A stretch of 64,000 nt of DNA from an uncultured Paracoccaceae bacterium (lineage in GTDB: Bacteria; Pseudomonadota; Alphaproteobacteria; Rhodobacterales; Rhodobacteraceae): the NCBI GenBank assembly GCA_947497065.1, contig CANMEQ010000002.1, positions 310,001 through 374,000 of the forward strand. The letters run 5' to 3'. Shown one piece after another: positions 29,008 to 38,850 of the stretch. Every line of letters begins with the position of its first letter. Position 1 is the first letter of the stretch. The notes below the pieces were generated by a model that searched no databases, was not told the DNA's origin, and saw nothing but the letters and a program-made list of their open reading frames with translations. The translations under genes were made by a program, and so were the position numbers.

Positions 29008-29691
29008 ATGTCAATCTGGACGCGCATCACCGACGCTTTGTCGTCATTAGCCGCAGGCGACAGTCTGTCGGATGTGTTTGCAAAACTGCGAACGCCACCT
29101 GAACGCACGGTCGCTTTCGCAATTGCTGTGATCGCGCTGGGGGCCAAAATGGCCAAGGCCGATGGCATGGTCACAAAAGACGAGGTGGCAGCCTTCCGAG
29201 AGGTGTTTTTCATTCCAGACGGGGAAGAAAAAAACGCAGGGCGTCTTTTCAATCTCGCGCGAAAAGACATCGCAGGGTTTGAGGATTATGCCCGTAAGAT
29301 CAAAGCGATGTACGGCGAAGACAATGAAGCACCTTTGTGTGAAATCCTGCAAGGCCTGTTTCATATTGCGGTGGCGGACGGTGTTTACCATCCCAATGAA
29401 GATGCGTTTTTAGGGCGTGTCGCCACCATCTTTGGGCTGGACGAGCCGCGTTTCAAACATCTGCGTGCGCAGTTTGTGCCCGATGCAGAACGCGATCCCT
29501 ATGATGTTTTGGGCGTGCCGCGGGATGCCAGCGCGGCTGAAATCCGCAAAGCTTGGCGCAAATTGGTGCGCGAAACCCACCCCGACCAATTGATCGCGCG
29601 TGGCGTTCCAGAAGAGGCCGTAAAACTGGCCGAAAAGCGGATGATTGCCATCAACCGCGCGTGGGAAGACATAAACGGAACAGCCGCGTGA
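29008..29691 (+). CDS. TerB- and J-domain protein (DjlA-like)
   Basis: 227-residue protein with an N-terminal TerB-like helical domain (about 30-150) and a C-terminal J domain (DPYDVLGVPRDASAAEIRKAWRKLVRETHPDQ, HPD motif about 30 residues into the domain). This layout is that of DjlA-type co-chaperones that stimulate DnaK, but the N-terminal membrane segment of DjlA is absent, so it is probably soluble. Its stop overlaps the GTG of the next gene. Confidence 0.8.
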   Translation: MSIWTRITDALSSLAAGDSLSDVFAKLRTPPERTVAFAIAVIALGAKMAKADGMVTKDEVAAFREVFFIPDGEEKNAGRLFNLARKDIAGFEDYARKIKAMYGEDNEAPLCEILQGLFHIAVADGVYHPNEDAFLGRVATIFGLDEPRFKHLRAQFVPDAERDPYDVLGVPRDASAAEIRKAWRKLVRETHPDQLIARGVPEEAVKLAEKRMIAINRAWEDINGTAA

Positions 29692-30689
29692 AATTGGTCT
29701 CCTACAACGTGGAATGGTTCTCGAACCTTTTTGATAACGCGGGGCTATTGTACGACGACGACCGTTGGTCGGGCCGTCGCGATGTGACCCGCGCCCAGCA
29801 AACAGCCGCGTTGGGCCTTGTTTTCCAAAATCTGGACGCCGACGGAATTATGGTCGTCGAAGGGCCTGACAGCCACGCCAAACGGGACGGCGTTGCAGCG
29901 TTGGAAGGCTTCGCAAAACGCTTCGGCCTGCGCGCGCGTAAGGCGGTGATTGGCTATGTGAATGAGACCCAGCAGGAAATTCTGTTTCTCTACGATCCAG
30001 ATGTCCTCACCGCGCATCACGACCCATTAACCATTGGCGCCCCCCGGTTCGACGAAACAATGGAAATGGACCTCGATATCGATGCCCAGCCCGACACCGT
30101 GCGCTGGTCCAAACCGCCGCTTGAACTCGCGGTCACACACCGGTCTGGCGCCACCTTCCGGCTTATTGGCGTTCATGCAAAGTCTAAAGCGCCGCACGGC
30201 GCGCGCAACGCAGCCGACGTTATGCGTATTTCCATCGACAACCGCCGCAAACAGTTGGCGCAGTGTATTTGGCTGCGAAAACGGGTGGAAAGCCATCTTG
30301 AGGCTGGCGACCACCTGATCGTGATGGGCGATTTCAACGATGGTCCGGGTTTGGATGAATATGAAAAACTGTTCGGCCGATCCGGTGTAGAAATCGTGAT
30401 GGGCGAGGGCGATGCCCGCCCGCTTTACGATCCCCACGCGCGGTTTGCGCTGTCGCAACGCATTGGCGCACTGCCCGTGACGGCACGTTTTCGCATCCAC
30501 CGCGAAAACCGCACGCTTTCGGCGCTGCTGGATTATATCATGGTGTCGGAAAACGTGCGGGCATTGGGCGCTTCGTGGACAATCATGCATCCGTTCGATC
30601 ACCCGGAATGTTTTGCCAACAAACCCCTGTGCACAGCACTCCTCACGGCGTCCGATCATTATCCGGTGGTGCTTGATCTCACCGTTTGA
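29688..30689 (+). CDS. Endonuclease/exonuclease/phosphatase-family protein
   Basis: 333 residues from a GTG that overlaps the preceding stop (GTGA). It has the EEP-fold signatures VKLVSYNVEWF at the N-terminus, an early acidic residue in VVEGPDS, VMGDFNDGPG in the middle (catalytic Asp-Phe-Asn) and SDHYPVVLDL at the C-terminus (catalytic His). No signal peptide or membrane segment. The frame open upstream to 29553 lies inside the J-domain gene. Substrate unknown. Confidence 0.82.
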   Translation: MKLVSYNVEWFSNLFDNAGLLYDDDRWSGRRDVTRAQQTAALGLVFQNLDADGIMVVEGPDSHAKRDGVAALEGFAKRFGLRARKAVIGYVNETQQEILFLYDPDVLTAHHDPLTIGAPRFDETMEMDLDIDAQPDTVRWSKPPLELAVTHRSGATFRLIGVHAKSKAPHGARNAADVMRISIDNRRKQLAQCIWLRKRVESHLEAGDHLIVMGDFNDGPGLDEYEKLFGRSGVEIVMGEGDARPLYDPHARFALSQRIGALPVTARFRIHRENRTLSALLDYIMVSENVRALGASWTIMHPFDHPECFANKPLCTALLTASDHYPVVLDLTV

Positions 30690-30725
30690 TTTGGGTTTTC
30701 GCGCCGGAAGGCCTATATCGGTCCT

Positions 30726-31097
30726 ATGAAACACGCTTTGATCCTAACCGCTGCCTTGCTTCTCCCGTTCTCCGCCACGGCCCAATCGGAAGAGAGTGGC
30801 GAGATTGATGAGGGTTTTTCCTTGATCGAAGAGGGCGCTAAGCTCTTGTTTCGGGGCATATTGTCAGAAATGGAACCGGCGATTGAGGAGTTTTCAACAC
30901 TCGGCGAAGAGGTGGCGCCAACCTTGCAAATGTTGGCGACCGAAATGGGCCCTGCTTTGATCGAGCTGTTTGAAACGCTGGATGACCTGCGGCACTATGA
31001 GCCGCCAGAGATCTTGCCGAACGGCGATGTGATTATCCGCCGTAGCCCCAGTGCGCCCGTTTTTGAGGGGCCAGCGGCCCCAACGATTGACCTTTAG
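30726..31097 (+). CDS. Small secreted acidic protein
   Basis: 123 residues: signal peptide MKHALILTAALLLPFSATAQS, then an acidic amphipathic helical region (SLIEEGAKLLFRGILSEMEPAIEEFSTLGEEVAPTL) and a proline-rich tail ending PTIDL. It resembles small roseobacter proteins often mislabelled as ATPases; no ATPase motif is visible. It converges on ppx, their stop codons overlapping by four bases. Function unknown. Confidence 0.65.
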   Translation: MKHALILTAALLLPFSATAQSEESGEIDEGFSLIEEGAKLLFRGILSEMEPAIEEFSTLGEEVAPTLQMLATEMGPALIELFETLDDLRHYEPPEILPNGDVIIRRSPSAPVFEGPAAPTIDL

Positions 31098-32674
31098 TCA
31101 GACACATCACCTGGTTTCTTGCGTCGCGCGCCCTTGATGCGCACTTCACCCGTCGCTCCCAATGCTGACGCGAGCGCATTGAAACGCGCTTCGGCGACCT
31201 CTCCGAATAGAGGCGAAGCAGCTTCTTTCAAAACAAGCTCCAACGTGCCGGATTTTGGGGAATATTTCAAAATACCCGGTTGTTCATCCGCCTTAATCCA
31301 CAACATCGCGCCCAATCGCATGGCTTTGCCCAAAACCTCAGCCGATTTTTGGTCCGCTTCGGTCACCATGTCGAACAGCGGCTCAAACCGAGAACCATCG
31401 CGTTTGTTGGTATAGCGGTGCAGCAATGCAATCCCTAGAAACACGCGTTCGGAATGCTTTAACCCGCCAAGGTTTGCACGCGTCGTGTTGTCAAAAACAA
31501 CCTCGTGGCGGTAATCCGGGTGGGCGCGCCAGCTGACGTCATGCAGCAAACAAGCCGCGCGAATGATCCGTTTGCGCTGCGCAGAGGCCCGGCCAAACAG
31601 GGGAATGACAAAATCATACAACGTGCGACCGAACCCGGGCAAACGCGCGTCTTTGGCTTCTGCGAAACGGCAGGCTTCGATCAACGGATCGCGTTCGCGC
31701 AGCTCCGATGGCATTTGCTCATAGAGCATCCCTTCGCGAATACCGTAGCTGGAAATCGCGATGTCTTTGGGTTTGAAACGACCGACAACTTCGCGCAGCA
31801 CGCGCACCGCGTAGGGCACCAACGACATGCGTGAATCGCTGATTCCACAGCGCGCACGCAGGTCTTGCAGATCGCTTTCTTCGATATACTTCAACGTCTT
31901 GATAACCCGGCCAGGGGTCATCCGGTATTCATGCAAAACAGTGAGAGGGTAGCCGCGCCGTTCCATGTCGATCCGCGCGATCGCACGCCATGATCCACCA
32001 ACCAGAAACAGGCGTTTCCCGGTCTCACTGCCCATCTCCGCAAATAGGTCCTTTACGGTCTCTTTCACAAAGGCGTGGCGCTTCTTCTTGCTTTTGATTT
32101 CGCGAAGCTTCAACGGCCCGAGCGCCGAGGTCACCCGTCGTCCAACCCGTCCTTCGGCCAAATCCGCCAGCTCGAGAGACGATCCGCCAATATCACACAC
32201 CAGCCCGTAACTGCTCGGCCAGCCCAACAGCACGCCCTGTGCGGACAATCGTGCCTCTTCTTGGCCGTCGATGACCCACAATTTCAAACCTGTCTCACGT
32301 AGCACATCTTCGCGAAATTGCGGCCCGTCTGAGGCCTCGCGCACAGCCGCTGTCGCCACCGCCGTCAGCGGGCCTATGCCCAAACCTTCTGCAATCGCCA
32401 CAAAACGGCGTATCGCAGACAGTGCGCGCGTGCGGCCTTCGGGGTTCAAATGTCCGGTGTCCGCCATGCCTGCGCCCAAGCCGGCCATGATTTTTTCATT
32501 GTAGAAATAGGCGGGCGAGCGTGCGGCACCGTCAAAAATCACCAATCTGACCGAGTTCGACCCAACGTCAATCACACCAACCCGCGACAGCGCGCGCGCC
32601 TTCGGATCATCGAATAGGGGCCGTCCGAAGGGGCCCCAATCGGGCGTCGTTTCGGGAGTGTCTTGTCCGGTCAT
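31094..32674 (-). CDS. ppx: Exopolyphosphatase (Ppx/GppA family)
   Basis: Hydrolyses terminal phosphate from long polyphosphate (or pppGpp). 526 residues with the actin-like phosphate loop GVIDVGSNSVRLVIFDG near the N-terminus, GLVCDIGGSSLELADL (second phosphate motif), and an HD-like C-terminal domain containing CLLHDVSWRAHPDY. It is the last gene of the minus-strand series AI-2E permease, hdaA, ppk, ppx, 66 bases after ppk. The pairing with ppk supports a polyphosphate role. Confidence 0.9.
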   Translation of the reverse strand: MTGQDTPETTPDWGPFGRPLFDDPKARALSRVGVIDVGSNSVRLVIFDGAARSPAYFYNEKIMAGLGAGMADTGHLNPEGRTRALSAIRRFVAIAEGLGIGPLTAVATAAVREASDGPQFREDVLRETGLKLWVIDGQEEARLSAQGVLLGWPSSYGLVCDIGGSSLELADLAEGRVGRRVTSALGPLKLREIKSKKKRHAFVKETVKDLFAEMGSETGKRLFLVGGSWRAIARIDMERRGYPLTVLHEYRMTPGRVIKTLKYIEESDLQDLRARCGISDSRMSLVPYAVRVLREVVGRFKPKDIAISSYGIREGMLYEQMPSELRERDPLIEACRFAEAKDARLPGFGRTLYDFVIPLFGRASAQRKRIIRAACLLHDVSWRAHPDYRHEVVFDNTTRANLGGLKHSERVFLGIALLHRYTNKRDGSRFEPLFDMVTEADQKSAEVLGKAMRLGAMLWIKADEQPGILKYSPKSGTLELVLKEAASPLFGEVAEARFNALASALGATGEVRIKGARRKKPGDVSD

Positions 32675-32740
32675 ATCGGCCTCATTGCAGTCTGCAAAAT
32701 ACCATGCAGACCACCTGACGGGGTGTCAACGCGCCCAGAA

Positions 32741-34909
32741 TTAATCTTCGGTATGTGTCAGTTGGGGTACGTCCGACGCGCCGGCAGATCCACGGCCTGA
32801 AAGCGAGGGGTTTTCCATGAAAAACCTGTGGCAGTTGAAGGCGAATGTCCCATCTTCCACATGGGCGCGGGTGAAGGCACCGTCAGGCCCCATGGTCCAG
32901 CTTTGCGCGACGTCAGCCAAATTCGCGGCCATAATCTGGCTAACGATCTGAGCTTTGACCGTGTTGTTGCGCACCTCGACCAAGGTTTCGACGCGGCGGT
33001 TCAGGTTGCGCCCCATCCAATCAGCTGACGAGATAAACACCCGTGCCTTTTTGGCGGGCAAGCCTTTGCCGTTTCCAAAACACACAATGCGGGAATGTTC
33101 CAAAAACCGGCCAACGATTGACTTTACACGGATATTTTCGCTCAACCCTTTTATACCAGGGCGCAGCCCGCAAATGCCACGCACCACAAGGCTGATTTTC
33201 ACGCCCTCTTGGCTCGCGGCATAGAGCGCGTCGATCACATCGGCCTCGACCAGACTGTTCATCTTGGCCCAGATTTCTGCGGGCCTGCCTGCACGGGCAT
33301 GCTCAACCTCGGCGGCGATCATTTCGAGCAATTGTTGCTTCAATGTCAGCGGCGAGATCGCGAGGTTTTCGAGGTTATCAGGTTGCACGTACCCAGACAG
33401 ATAATTGAACACCTTCGTGGCATCCCGCCCCAAGGCTGCATCGCAGGTGAAGAACGACAAATCAGTATAAATACGTGCCGTGATTGGGTGATAATTGCCC
33501 GTTCCGTAGTGGGTGTATGTCACCAATTGATCGCCTTCGCGGCGCACCACGGTTGAAATCTTCGCATGTGTTTTCAGGTCAAGAAAACCGTACACTACAT
33601 GGGCACCAGCACGTTCCAAACGGCGCGACTGGCGGATGTTTGCGGCCTCATCAAAACGAGCTTTGAGCTCGACCAGTGCCGTGACCGATTTGCCATCTTC
33701 CGCTGCCTCGCACAGCGCCTCAACAATGGGAGACCGTTTGGACGTGCGGTACAACGTCTGTTTGATCGCCACCACGTCAGGATCCGTCGCGGCCTGTCGC
33801 AAAAACCGAACGACCATATCAAAGGTCTCATAGGGGTGGTGCAGCAACATATCTTTCTGGCGGATTGCGGCAAACATATCACCGTCGTGGTCTTGCACCC
33901 GTTCCGGCACGCGCGGTGCGAATGCGGGCCACAACAAATCGGGTCGGTCGTCCAAAACCAGCTCTTTCAGATCGGCCATCCCGATGATGCCGTCCATATC
34001 CACGACTTCATCTTCGGTGACGTGCAATTCATTCATGATCAGGCGCCGCAAGCTTTCCGGCGCGCCCGCAGACACCCGCATGCTCACAACTTCGCCCCGG
34101 CGGCGGCGTTTCAAGGCCACTTCAAATTCGCGCACCAAGTCTTCGGCCTCATCTTCGACCTCAAGATCACTGTCCCGCAACACGCGAAACGCACATGATC
34201 CGTTGACTTGATAGCCCGGGAACAAGCCATCAAGGTTGTCCATCAACAGCTCTTCAAGAGGTAAAAACCGGTGCCCGTCGTCTGCGGGGCAGCGCACGTA
34301 ACGTGCCACCTGCTGTGGTACGGGCAACAAGGCGCGCAACGCGCGTTTGTCAGCCCTGCGTTCCAGTTCAAGGGCCAGCGCAAACCCCTCGTTGGGCAAA
34401 AACGGGAACGGGTGTGCAGGATCAATCGCCAAAGGCGAGAGCACCGGAAAAACCTGTTTGAAAAAATAGTCTTTCAGAAAGTCACGATCCGCATCTGTCA
34501 GATCATCACGGGTCAAAAGCGTGATTTTCTGATCTTCCATTTCTGCACGCACCGTTGCGAAAACGCGGTGCTGGCGGGCCAGCAAATCACGGGCGTCGGT
34601 GTTGATCCGTTTGAGTTGCTCGCTCGGTGTCAGACCGTCAATGGAGGGGGTTCCCCCACCATCGCGCGCCAGTTCGCGCAGGCCCGCCACGCGGACGGTG
34701 TAAAATTCGTCGAGGTTCGTGGCTGAGATCGACAAAAACCGCAGCCGTTCCAGCAATGGCACACGGGGGTTTTCTGCCTCCTCCAGCACGCGCCAGTTGA
34801 ACCCAAGCCAGCTCAGTTCGCGGTTAAAATAACGGGCAGGGCCGCTGAGGTCACCGTCAACTTCAACAGGATCTGGAAAGTCGGCTTTGAGAAAATCTGC
34901 TTGTATCAT
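32741..34909 (-). CDS. ppk: Polyphosphate kinase 1
   Basis: Reversibly builds polyphosphate from ATP. 722 residues from ATG 34909 (an in-frame GTG at 34915 is possible). Family features: N-terminal RYFNRELSWLGFNWRVLEEA, DEFYTVRVAGLRELA, HHPYETFDMVVRFLRQAATDPDVVAIKQTLYRTS, an ELKARFDEAANIR block, and the phospholipase-D-like C-terminal half with the autophosphorylated histidine region (DLKTHAKISTVVRRE) and VKSIVGRFLEHSRI. Upstream hdaA is 39 bases away on the same strand. Confidence 0.93.
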   Translation of the reverse strand: MIQADFLKADFPDPVEVDGDLSGPARYFNRELSWLGFNWRVLEEAENPRVPLLERLRFLSISATNLDEFYTVRVAGLRELARDGGGTPSIDGLTPSEQLKRINTDARDLLARQHRVFATVRAEMEDQKITLLTRDDLTDADRDFLKDYFFKQVFPVLSPLAIDPAHPFPFLPNEGFALALELERRADKRALRALLPVPQQVARYVRCPADDGHRFLPLEELLMDNLDGLFPGYQVNGSCAFRVLRDSDLEVEDEAEDLVREFEVALKRRRRGEVVSMRVSAGAPESLRRLIMNELHVTEDEVVDMDGIIGMADLKELVLDDRPDLLWPAFAPRVPERVQDHDGDMFAAIRQKDMLLHHPYETFDMVVRFLRQAATDPDVVAIKQTLYRTSKRSPIVEALCEAAEDGKSVTALVELKARFDEAANIRQSRRLERAGAHVVYGFLDLKTHAKISTVVRREGDQLVTYTHYGTGNYHPITARIYTDLSFFTCDAALGRDATKVFNYLSGYVQPDNLENLAISPLTLKQQLLEMIAAEVEHARAGRPAEIWAKMNSLVEADVIDALYAASQEGVKISLVVRGICGLRPGIKGLSENIRVKSIVGRFLEHSRIVCFGNGKGLPAKKARVFISSADWMGRNLNRRVETLVEVRNNTVKAQIVSQIMAANLADVAQSWTMGPDGAFTRAHVEDGTFAFNCHRFFMENPSLSGRGSAGASDVPQLTHTED

Positions 34910-34948
34910 CAGCACCTTGTTCCAGAAAAATATGACAGGAAAGTAAAA

Positions 34949-35620
34949 CTATTGCGCAGGATTGGACAAAGAGTCCAGAACCTCGCGCACAAAGGGTCGT
35001 GTCAGCGGTTTGCGGCGCGCCAAGGCTTCACGGTCCAGTGTTTCCACCGTCTTGCGAATAGCGTCAAATGTGCGGGGCAGGTGCCGTTGCAAGTAGGTCA
35101 AAGCGTCAGGCGCGGGCATCAGCTGGCGGTCCTGAAAGTGTTTGAGCAACACGGCCATCAACAGTGGGTCATCCGGATTATCGATCGTTACAGTTGTCGC
35201 GGCGGACAGGCGGCTGGCCAAGTCTGGCAAAGTCACGCCCCAGCGCGCAGGCGCCGTGCGGCCTGTCACCAGAAACGGCAGGCCATTGGCACGCAAGTGG
35301 TTGTGTGCGTGAAACACCCATTCCTGCGAGGCGGGCGACAGCGCCTCACCGTCTTCAATCACCAGCGCACCCTCGGGCAGGGGGGCGTTCGGGGCTATCT
35401 CGGCGGCTTTGATACGCTCAGCATCGTTTTCGGCGGCGAATAGTTTGGCCAAATGGGTTTTGCCAGATCCCGCAGGGCCCACCAACGCCAGCTTGCCGTC
35501 AGGCCATGCCTGCGGCGTACGCACCATGGCAAAGGCTTGGGCATTGGCGTCCGATACAAAGAAGTTCTCCGCCCCCAGCCGAACATCGGCGGGCAGGTCA
35601 AACGCAAGCTGTTGGGGCAT
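34949..35620 (-). CDS. hdaA: DnaA-related regulator Hda (HdaA)
   Basis: AAA+ protein of 223 residues related to DnaA domain III; in alphaproteobacteria HdaA promotes ATP hydrolysis by DnaA bound to the sliding clamp and so limits re-initiation. It starts MPQQLAFDLP, a QLxLPL-type clamp-binding element, then has Walker A GPAGSGKTHL, a Walker-B-like ALVIEDGE and sensor residues. The start lies one base after the permease stop. It is followed by ppk, the common alphaproteobacterial order. Confidence 0.88.
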   Translation of the reverse strand: MPQQLAFDLPADVRLGAENFFVSDANAQAFAMVRTPQAWPDGKLALVGPAGSGKTHLAKLFAAENDAERIKAAEIAPNAPLPEGALVIEDGEALSPASQEWVFHAHNHLRANGLPFLVTGRTAPARWGVTLPDLASRLSAATTVTIDNPDDPLLMAVLLKHFQDRQLMPAPDALTYLQRHLPRTFDAIRKTVETLDREALARRKPLTRPFVREVLDSLSNPAQ

Positions 35621-35621
35621 T

Positions 35622-36749
35622 CTAGTCGTCTCTCCCGACTTCGCCTTGGTACAATTGCCCCGCTTTGTATTCAGCGATCAGGAACCGCGCCAAAACCCCA
35701 ATCACGGCGGCGACGGGCACGGCGATCAGCATGCCCACAAACCCGAACACAGACCCGAAGACAGACAAGGCGAAGATCAACCACACAGGGTGCAGCCCAA
35801 CGGAGCCCCCAACGAGATTTGGCGTCAAAATATTACCTTCAAGGAACTGCCCGATGAGAAAAATACCCGCAACAATACCGATGCGCAGCCAGTTGATCCC
35901 CATCTCGACGGTTTCCCCATCGATCACTTCAGACCCGCCCCACCATTGAATGAGGGCCAACCCAACCGCCAGTAAGCCGCCAACCATCGCGCCCACGTAT
36001 GGAATGAACGAAATCAGACCCGCGATGAACCCGACGATCAGGCCAAAATTCAAGCCCGCAATCATAAGCGCGATGGCGTAGAACGACCCCAGAACCAAAC
36101 AGACCGTCCCTTGCCCACGAATGAAAGAGGCCAAAGTCGTATCAATGTCGCGGAAAATCGACCGGATGGTTTCTTGGTGATCGCGCGGCAACATATCGTC
36201 GATCTGTGCGACCATACGGTCCCAATCCATCAACAGATAAAAGGACACAACAGGCACAATCACAACCAAGACCACCGCACTGATGATCCCTTGCGCGGAA
36301 CTGAGCAGCGCACTGACAACTTCACCGCTGCTGGATTGGATGGCGGTTCCAAGGTTAGCCAATTGCTCTTTGAGGAAATCACCCTGAAGGTTCATCGACG
36401 GGAACCGCATGATCAACCAATCTCGCAAGCGTTCCCAGGTTTCTGGAAGATTTTCAACAAACTGACCGATCGCTGTGATCAATTGCCCAAGCTGCCCAAT
36501 CAATGTCGGCAGCACCAACAAGAAAATCAAAATAAACACAAAAATTGCAGTCAATGTGATCGTGATTGTGGCCATCGCACGCGACAGCCCCCACTCTTCC
36601 AGCTTATCGGCGATGGGGTCTAGGAAATACGCGATTGCGCCGCCCAGCAGGAACGGGACCAGCACATCACCGAGCGCCAAGAGCATGAGGACAAAAACCA
36701 CTGCGGCGATGCCCCAGTACTGAAGCTGTTTTTGGGTGGGAAGGGCCAT
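35622..36749 (-). CDS. AI-2E-type (PerM) membrane permease
   Basis: 375-residue inner-membrane protein with about eight hydrophobic segments and the family motif region GLNFGLIVGFIAGLISFIPYVGAMVGG. The central soluble loop (WDRMVAQIDDMLPRDHQETIRSIFRDIDTTLASFIRGQ) is typical of the AI-2E transporter family, whose substrates vary. ATG 36749 is used; a GTG at 36755 is possible. It is the first gene of the hdaA-ppk-ppx series. Confidence 0.87.
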   Translation of the reverse strand: MALPTQKQLQYWGIAAVVFVLMLLALGDVLVPFLLGGAIAYFLDPIADKLEEWGLSRAMATITITLTAIFVFILIFLLVLPTLIGQLGQLITAIGQFVENLPETWERLRDWLIMRFPSMNLQGDFLKEQLANLGTAIQSSSGEVVSALLSSAQGIISAVVLVVIVPVVSFYLLMDWDRMVAQIDDMLPRDHQETIRSIFRDIDTTLASFIRGQGTVCLVLGSFYAIALMIAGLNFGLIVGFIAGLISFIPYVGAMVGGLLAVGLALIQWWGGSEVIDGETVEMGINWLRIGIVAGIFLIGQFLEGNILTPNLVGGSVGLHPVWLIFALSVFGSVFGFVGMLIAVPVAAVIGVLARFLIAEYKAGQLYQGEVGRDD

Positions 36750-36894
36750 GGTCACTTTCTACAACTGGTTTCGTACTAGATGGGCCAACGCCGTAGCTTT
36801 TGCAAGGTTGCGGGGCATCCACTACGCTGTCGTCTCTTGCCCTTGCGTATCTGTCTGAGTACATCTGGCGCAACCTTATCTGAAAGTGACCACC

Positions 36895-38244
36895 ATGCTT
36901 CTGAGCCGCTATTTTCTGCCCGTTCTCAAAGAGAGCCCTCGCGATGCGACCATCGTCAGCCACCAGTACATGCTGCGCGCGGGGATGATCAAACAATCCA
37001 GCGCGGGGATCTATTCGTGGCTGCCTTTGGGGTTCAAAGTGCTCAAACGGATCGAGCAGATCGTGCATGAAGAGCAGGCACGTGCGGGTCACATCGCCAT
37101 TCAAATGCCAACGATCCAATCTGCGGATTTGTGGCGCGAAAGTGGGCGCTATGATGCCTACGGCGACGAGCTGCTGCGCATCAAAGATCGCCACGACAAC
37201 GACATGCTGTTCACGCCAACCGCGGAAGAGCTGGTCACTGATATTTTCCGCAGCCATGTTGCGAGCTACAAGTCCCTGCCGCTGACGCTCTATCAAATCC
37301 AGTGGAAATTCCGCGACGAGCGCCGCCCTCGTTTTGGTGTGATGCGTGGTCGCGAATTTTACATGAAAGACGGCTACAACTTTGACCTCACCAAAGAAGA
37401 CGCGCTGCACGCCTACAATCGTCACCTCGTCAGCTACTTGCGCACCTATGAACGCATGGGTCTTCAGGCGATCCCAATGCGCGCGGATTCGGGGCCTATT
37501 GGCGGCGATGACACTCATGAATTTTTGGTTTTGGCCGACACCGGCGAGTCAGAGGTGTTCTACGACAGCGCCGTCACGGACCTGACATTCGGGGATCGCG
37601 ACATCGATTATTCCGATGTCGAACAATGCGCTGGCGTTATGCAGGAATTCACAGAGCTCTACGCCCGCACGGATGAAACCCATGATGCAGACCTGTTCGC
37701 AGCCGTGCCCGAAGACCGCCAGCGCACCGCGCGCGGTATCGAAGTGGGGCAAATTTTCTACTTCGGCACCAAGTATTCCGAAGCGATGGGCGCAACCGTT
37801 CAAGGCCCAGATGGCAAACCAACACCGGTTCACATGGGGTCCCACGGGATCGGCGTGTCCCGTCTTCTGGGCGCGATCATCGAGGCCAGCCATGACGACA
37901 AAGGCATCATCTGGCCCGAAGGCGTTACACCGTTCCACGCAGGTATCGTGAACCTCAAACAGGGCGACGAGGACGCGGATGCGGCCTGTAACGCACTCTA
38001 CGAGCAGTTGACCAACGCAGGGCTTGAGCCGCTTTACGATGACCGCAACGAGCGCGCAGGCGGTAAATTTGCTACGATGGATCTGATCGGCCTGCCATGG
38101 CGCATCACGGTCGGCCCACGTGGGCTGAAAAACGGCGTCGTCGAGCTCACATCCCGCAAAACCGGAACGAGCGAAGAGCTGACACCAGAGGCCGCTGTCG
38201 CGAAAATTGTCGAAATCTATGCGGCTCACGGTATCGGTAAATGA
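36895..38244 (+). CDS. proS: Prolyl-tRNA synthetase
   Basis: Class II synthetase charging tRNA-Pro, 449 residues, the short alphaproteobacterial form lacking the insertion editing domain. Motif 1 area ([32 protein letters not shown]), motif 2 ([28 protein letters not shown]) and motif 3 ([16 protein letters not shown]) are all visible, and the anticodon-binding domain is C-terminal. The ATG at 36895 is preferred over a GTG at 36886. A lipoprotein gene overlaps its stop by four bases. Confidence 0.95.
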   Translation: MLLSRYFLPVLKESPRDATIVSHQYMLRAGMIKQSSAGIYSWLPLGFKVLKRIEQIVHEEQARAGHIAIQMPTIQSADLWRESGRYDAYGDELLRIKDRHDNDMLFTPTAEELVTDIFRSHVASYKSLPLTLYQIQWKFRDERRPRFGVMRGREFYMKDGYNFDLTKEDALHAYNRHLVSYLRTYERMGLQAIPMRADSGPIGGDDTHEFLVLADTGESEVFYDSAVTDLTFGDRDIDYSDVEQCAGVMQEFTELYARTDETHDADLFAAVPEDRQRTARGIEVGQIFYFGTKYSEAMGATVQGPDGKPTPVHMGSHGIGVSRLLGAIIEASHDDKGIIWPEGVTPFHAGIVNLKQGDEDADAACNALYEQLTNAGLEPLYDDRNERAGGKFATMDLIGLPWRITVGPRGLKNGVVELTSRKTGTSEELTPEAAVAKIVEIYAAHGIGK

Positions 38245-38783
38245 TGCGGCGTGTGCCTGTGGCGCTTGCCGCCATTCTTGCTCTGGCTGCGTGCCAGCCA
38301 GAGCAGGCAACAGCCCCGCAAACGACCACAACCGCCCCAGAGGGCACGACATTCGTTGAAAGCGCTGCTTGGGGCTATACCGTGTCCGTCCCGGATGTGT
38401 ATCTGGGCGATCGCGCGCCTGCGGGCAGCGCGGATCTTGCCTTTGCAAATGCAGGGGCCGAGGCCTCTCTCACCCTCACCGCCACATCACTGGCGGGAAC
38501 CAGTCGCGCCGCACGTTTTGAGGCGGCGATGACCGCCCTTCAATCCCAAGGTATCTTCATTGCCTACTCCGAAATGCGCGCCGACCGTTTTGTGGTCTGG
38601 GGCAAGGGGGCGGATGAGCAGGTCCTGGTGAACGTCACACAGTTTGGTGTCGATTGCGCGGGTGCGGCCATCGCGGGCGAGGCGATCGTTGGATTTAACA
38701 ATGACCGCAGCCCCTTGGCCTATCATTTCACCAACTCTCATCCACTGTTCCCTCGGTTCAATTTCGCCCAAAGCTGCCCTTAA
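38241..38783 (+). CDS. Hypothetical lipoprotein downstream of proS
   Basis: 180 residues with an N-terminal lipoprotein signal ([18 protein letters not shown], lipid Cys18) and a Thr/Ala/Pro linker followed by a compact domain ([45 protein letters not shown]). An ATG at 38241 overlaps the proS stop, and the adjacent ATG at 38244 is an alternative. Two later cysteines may pair. Unknown family. Confidence 0.65.
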   Translation: MMRRVPVALAAILALAACQPEQATAPQTTTTAPEGTTFVESAAWGYTVSVPDVYLGDRAPAGSADLAFANAGAEASLTLTATSLAGTSRAARFEAAMTALQSQGIFIAYSEMRADRFVVWGKGADEQVLVNVTQFGVDCAGAAIAGEAIVGFNNDRSPLAYHFTNSHPLFPRFNFAQSCP

Positions 38784-38850
38784 AGTTTAGAGAGTTGACG
38801 GTAGATGCCCGAGCAGCCATTTTGCCGGGAAACAACAGGCAGGCAATTAC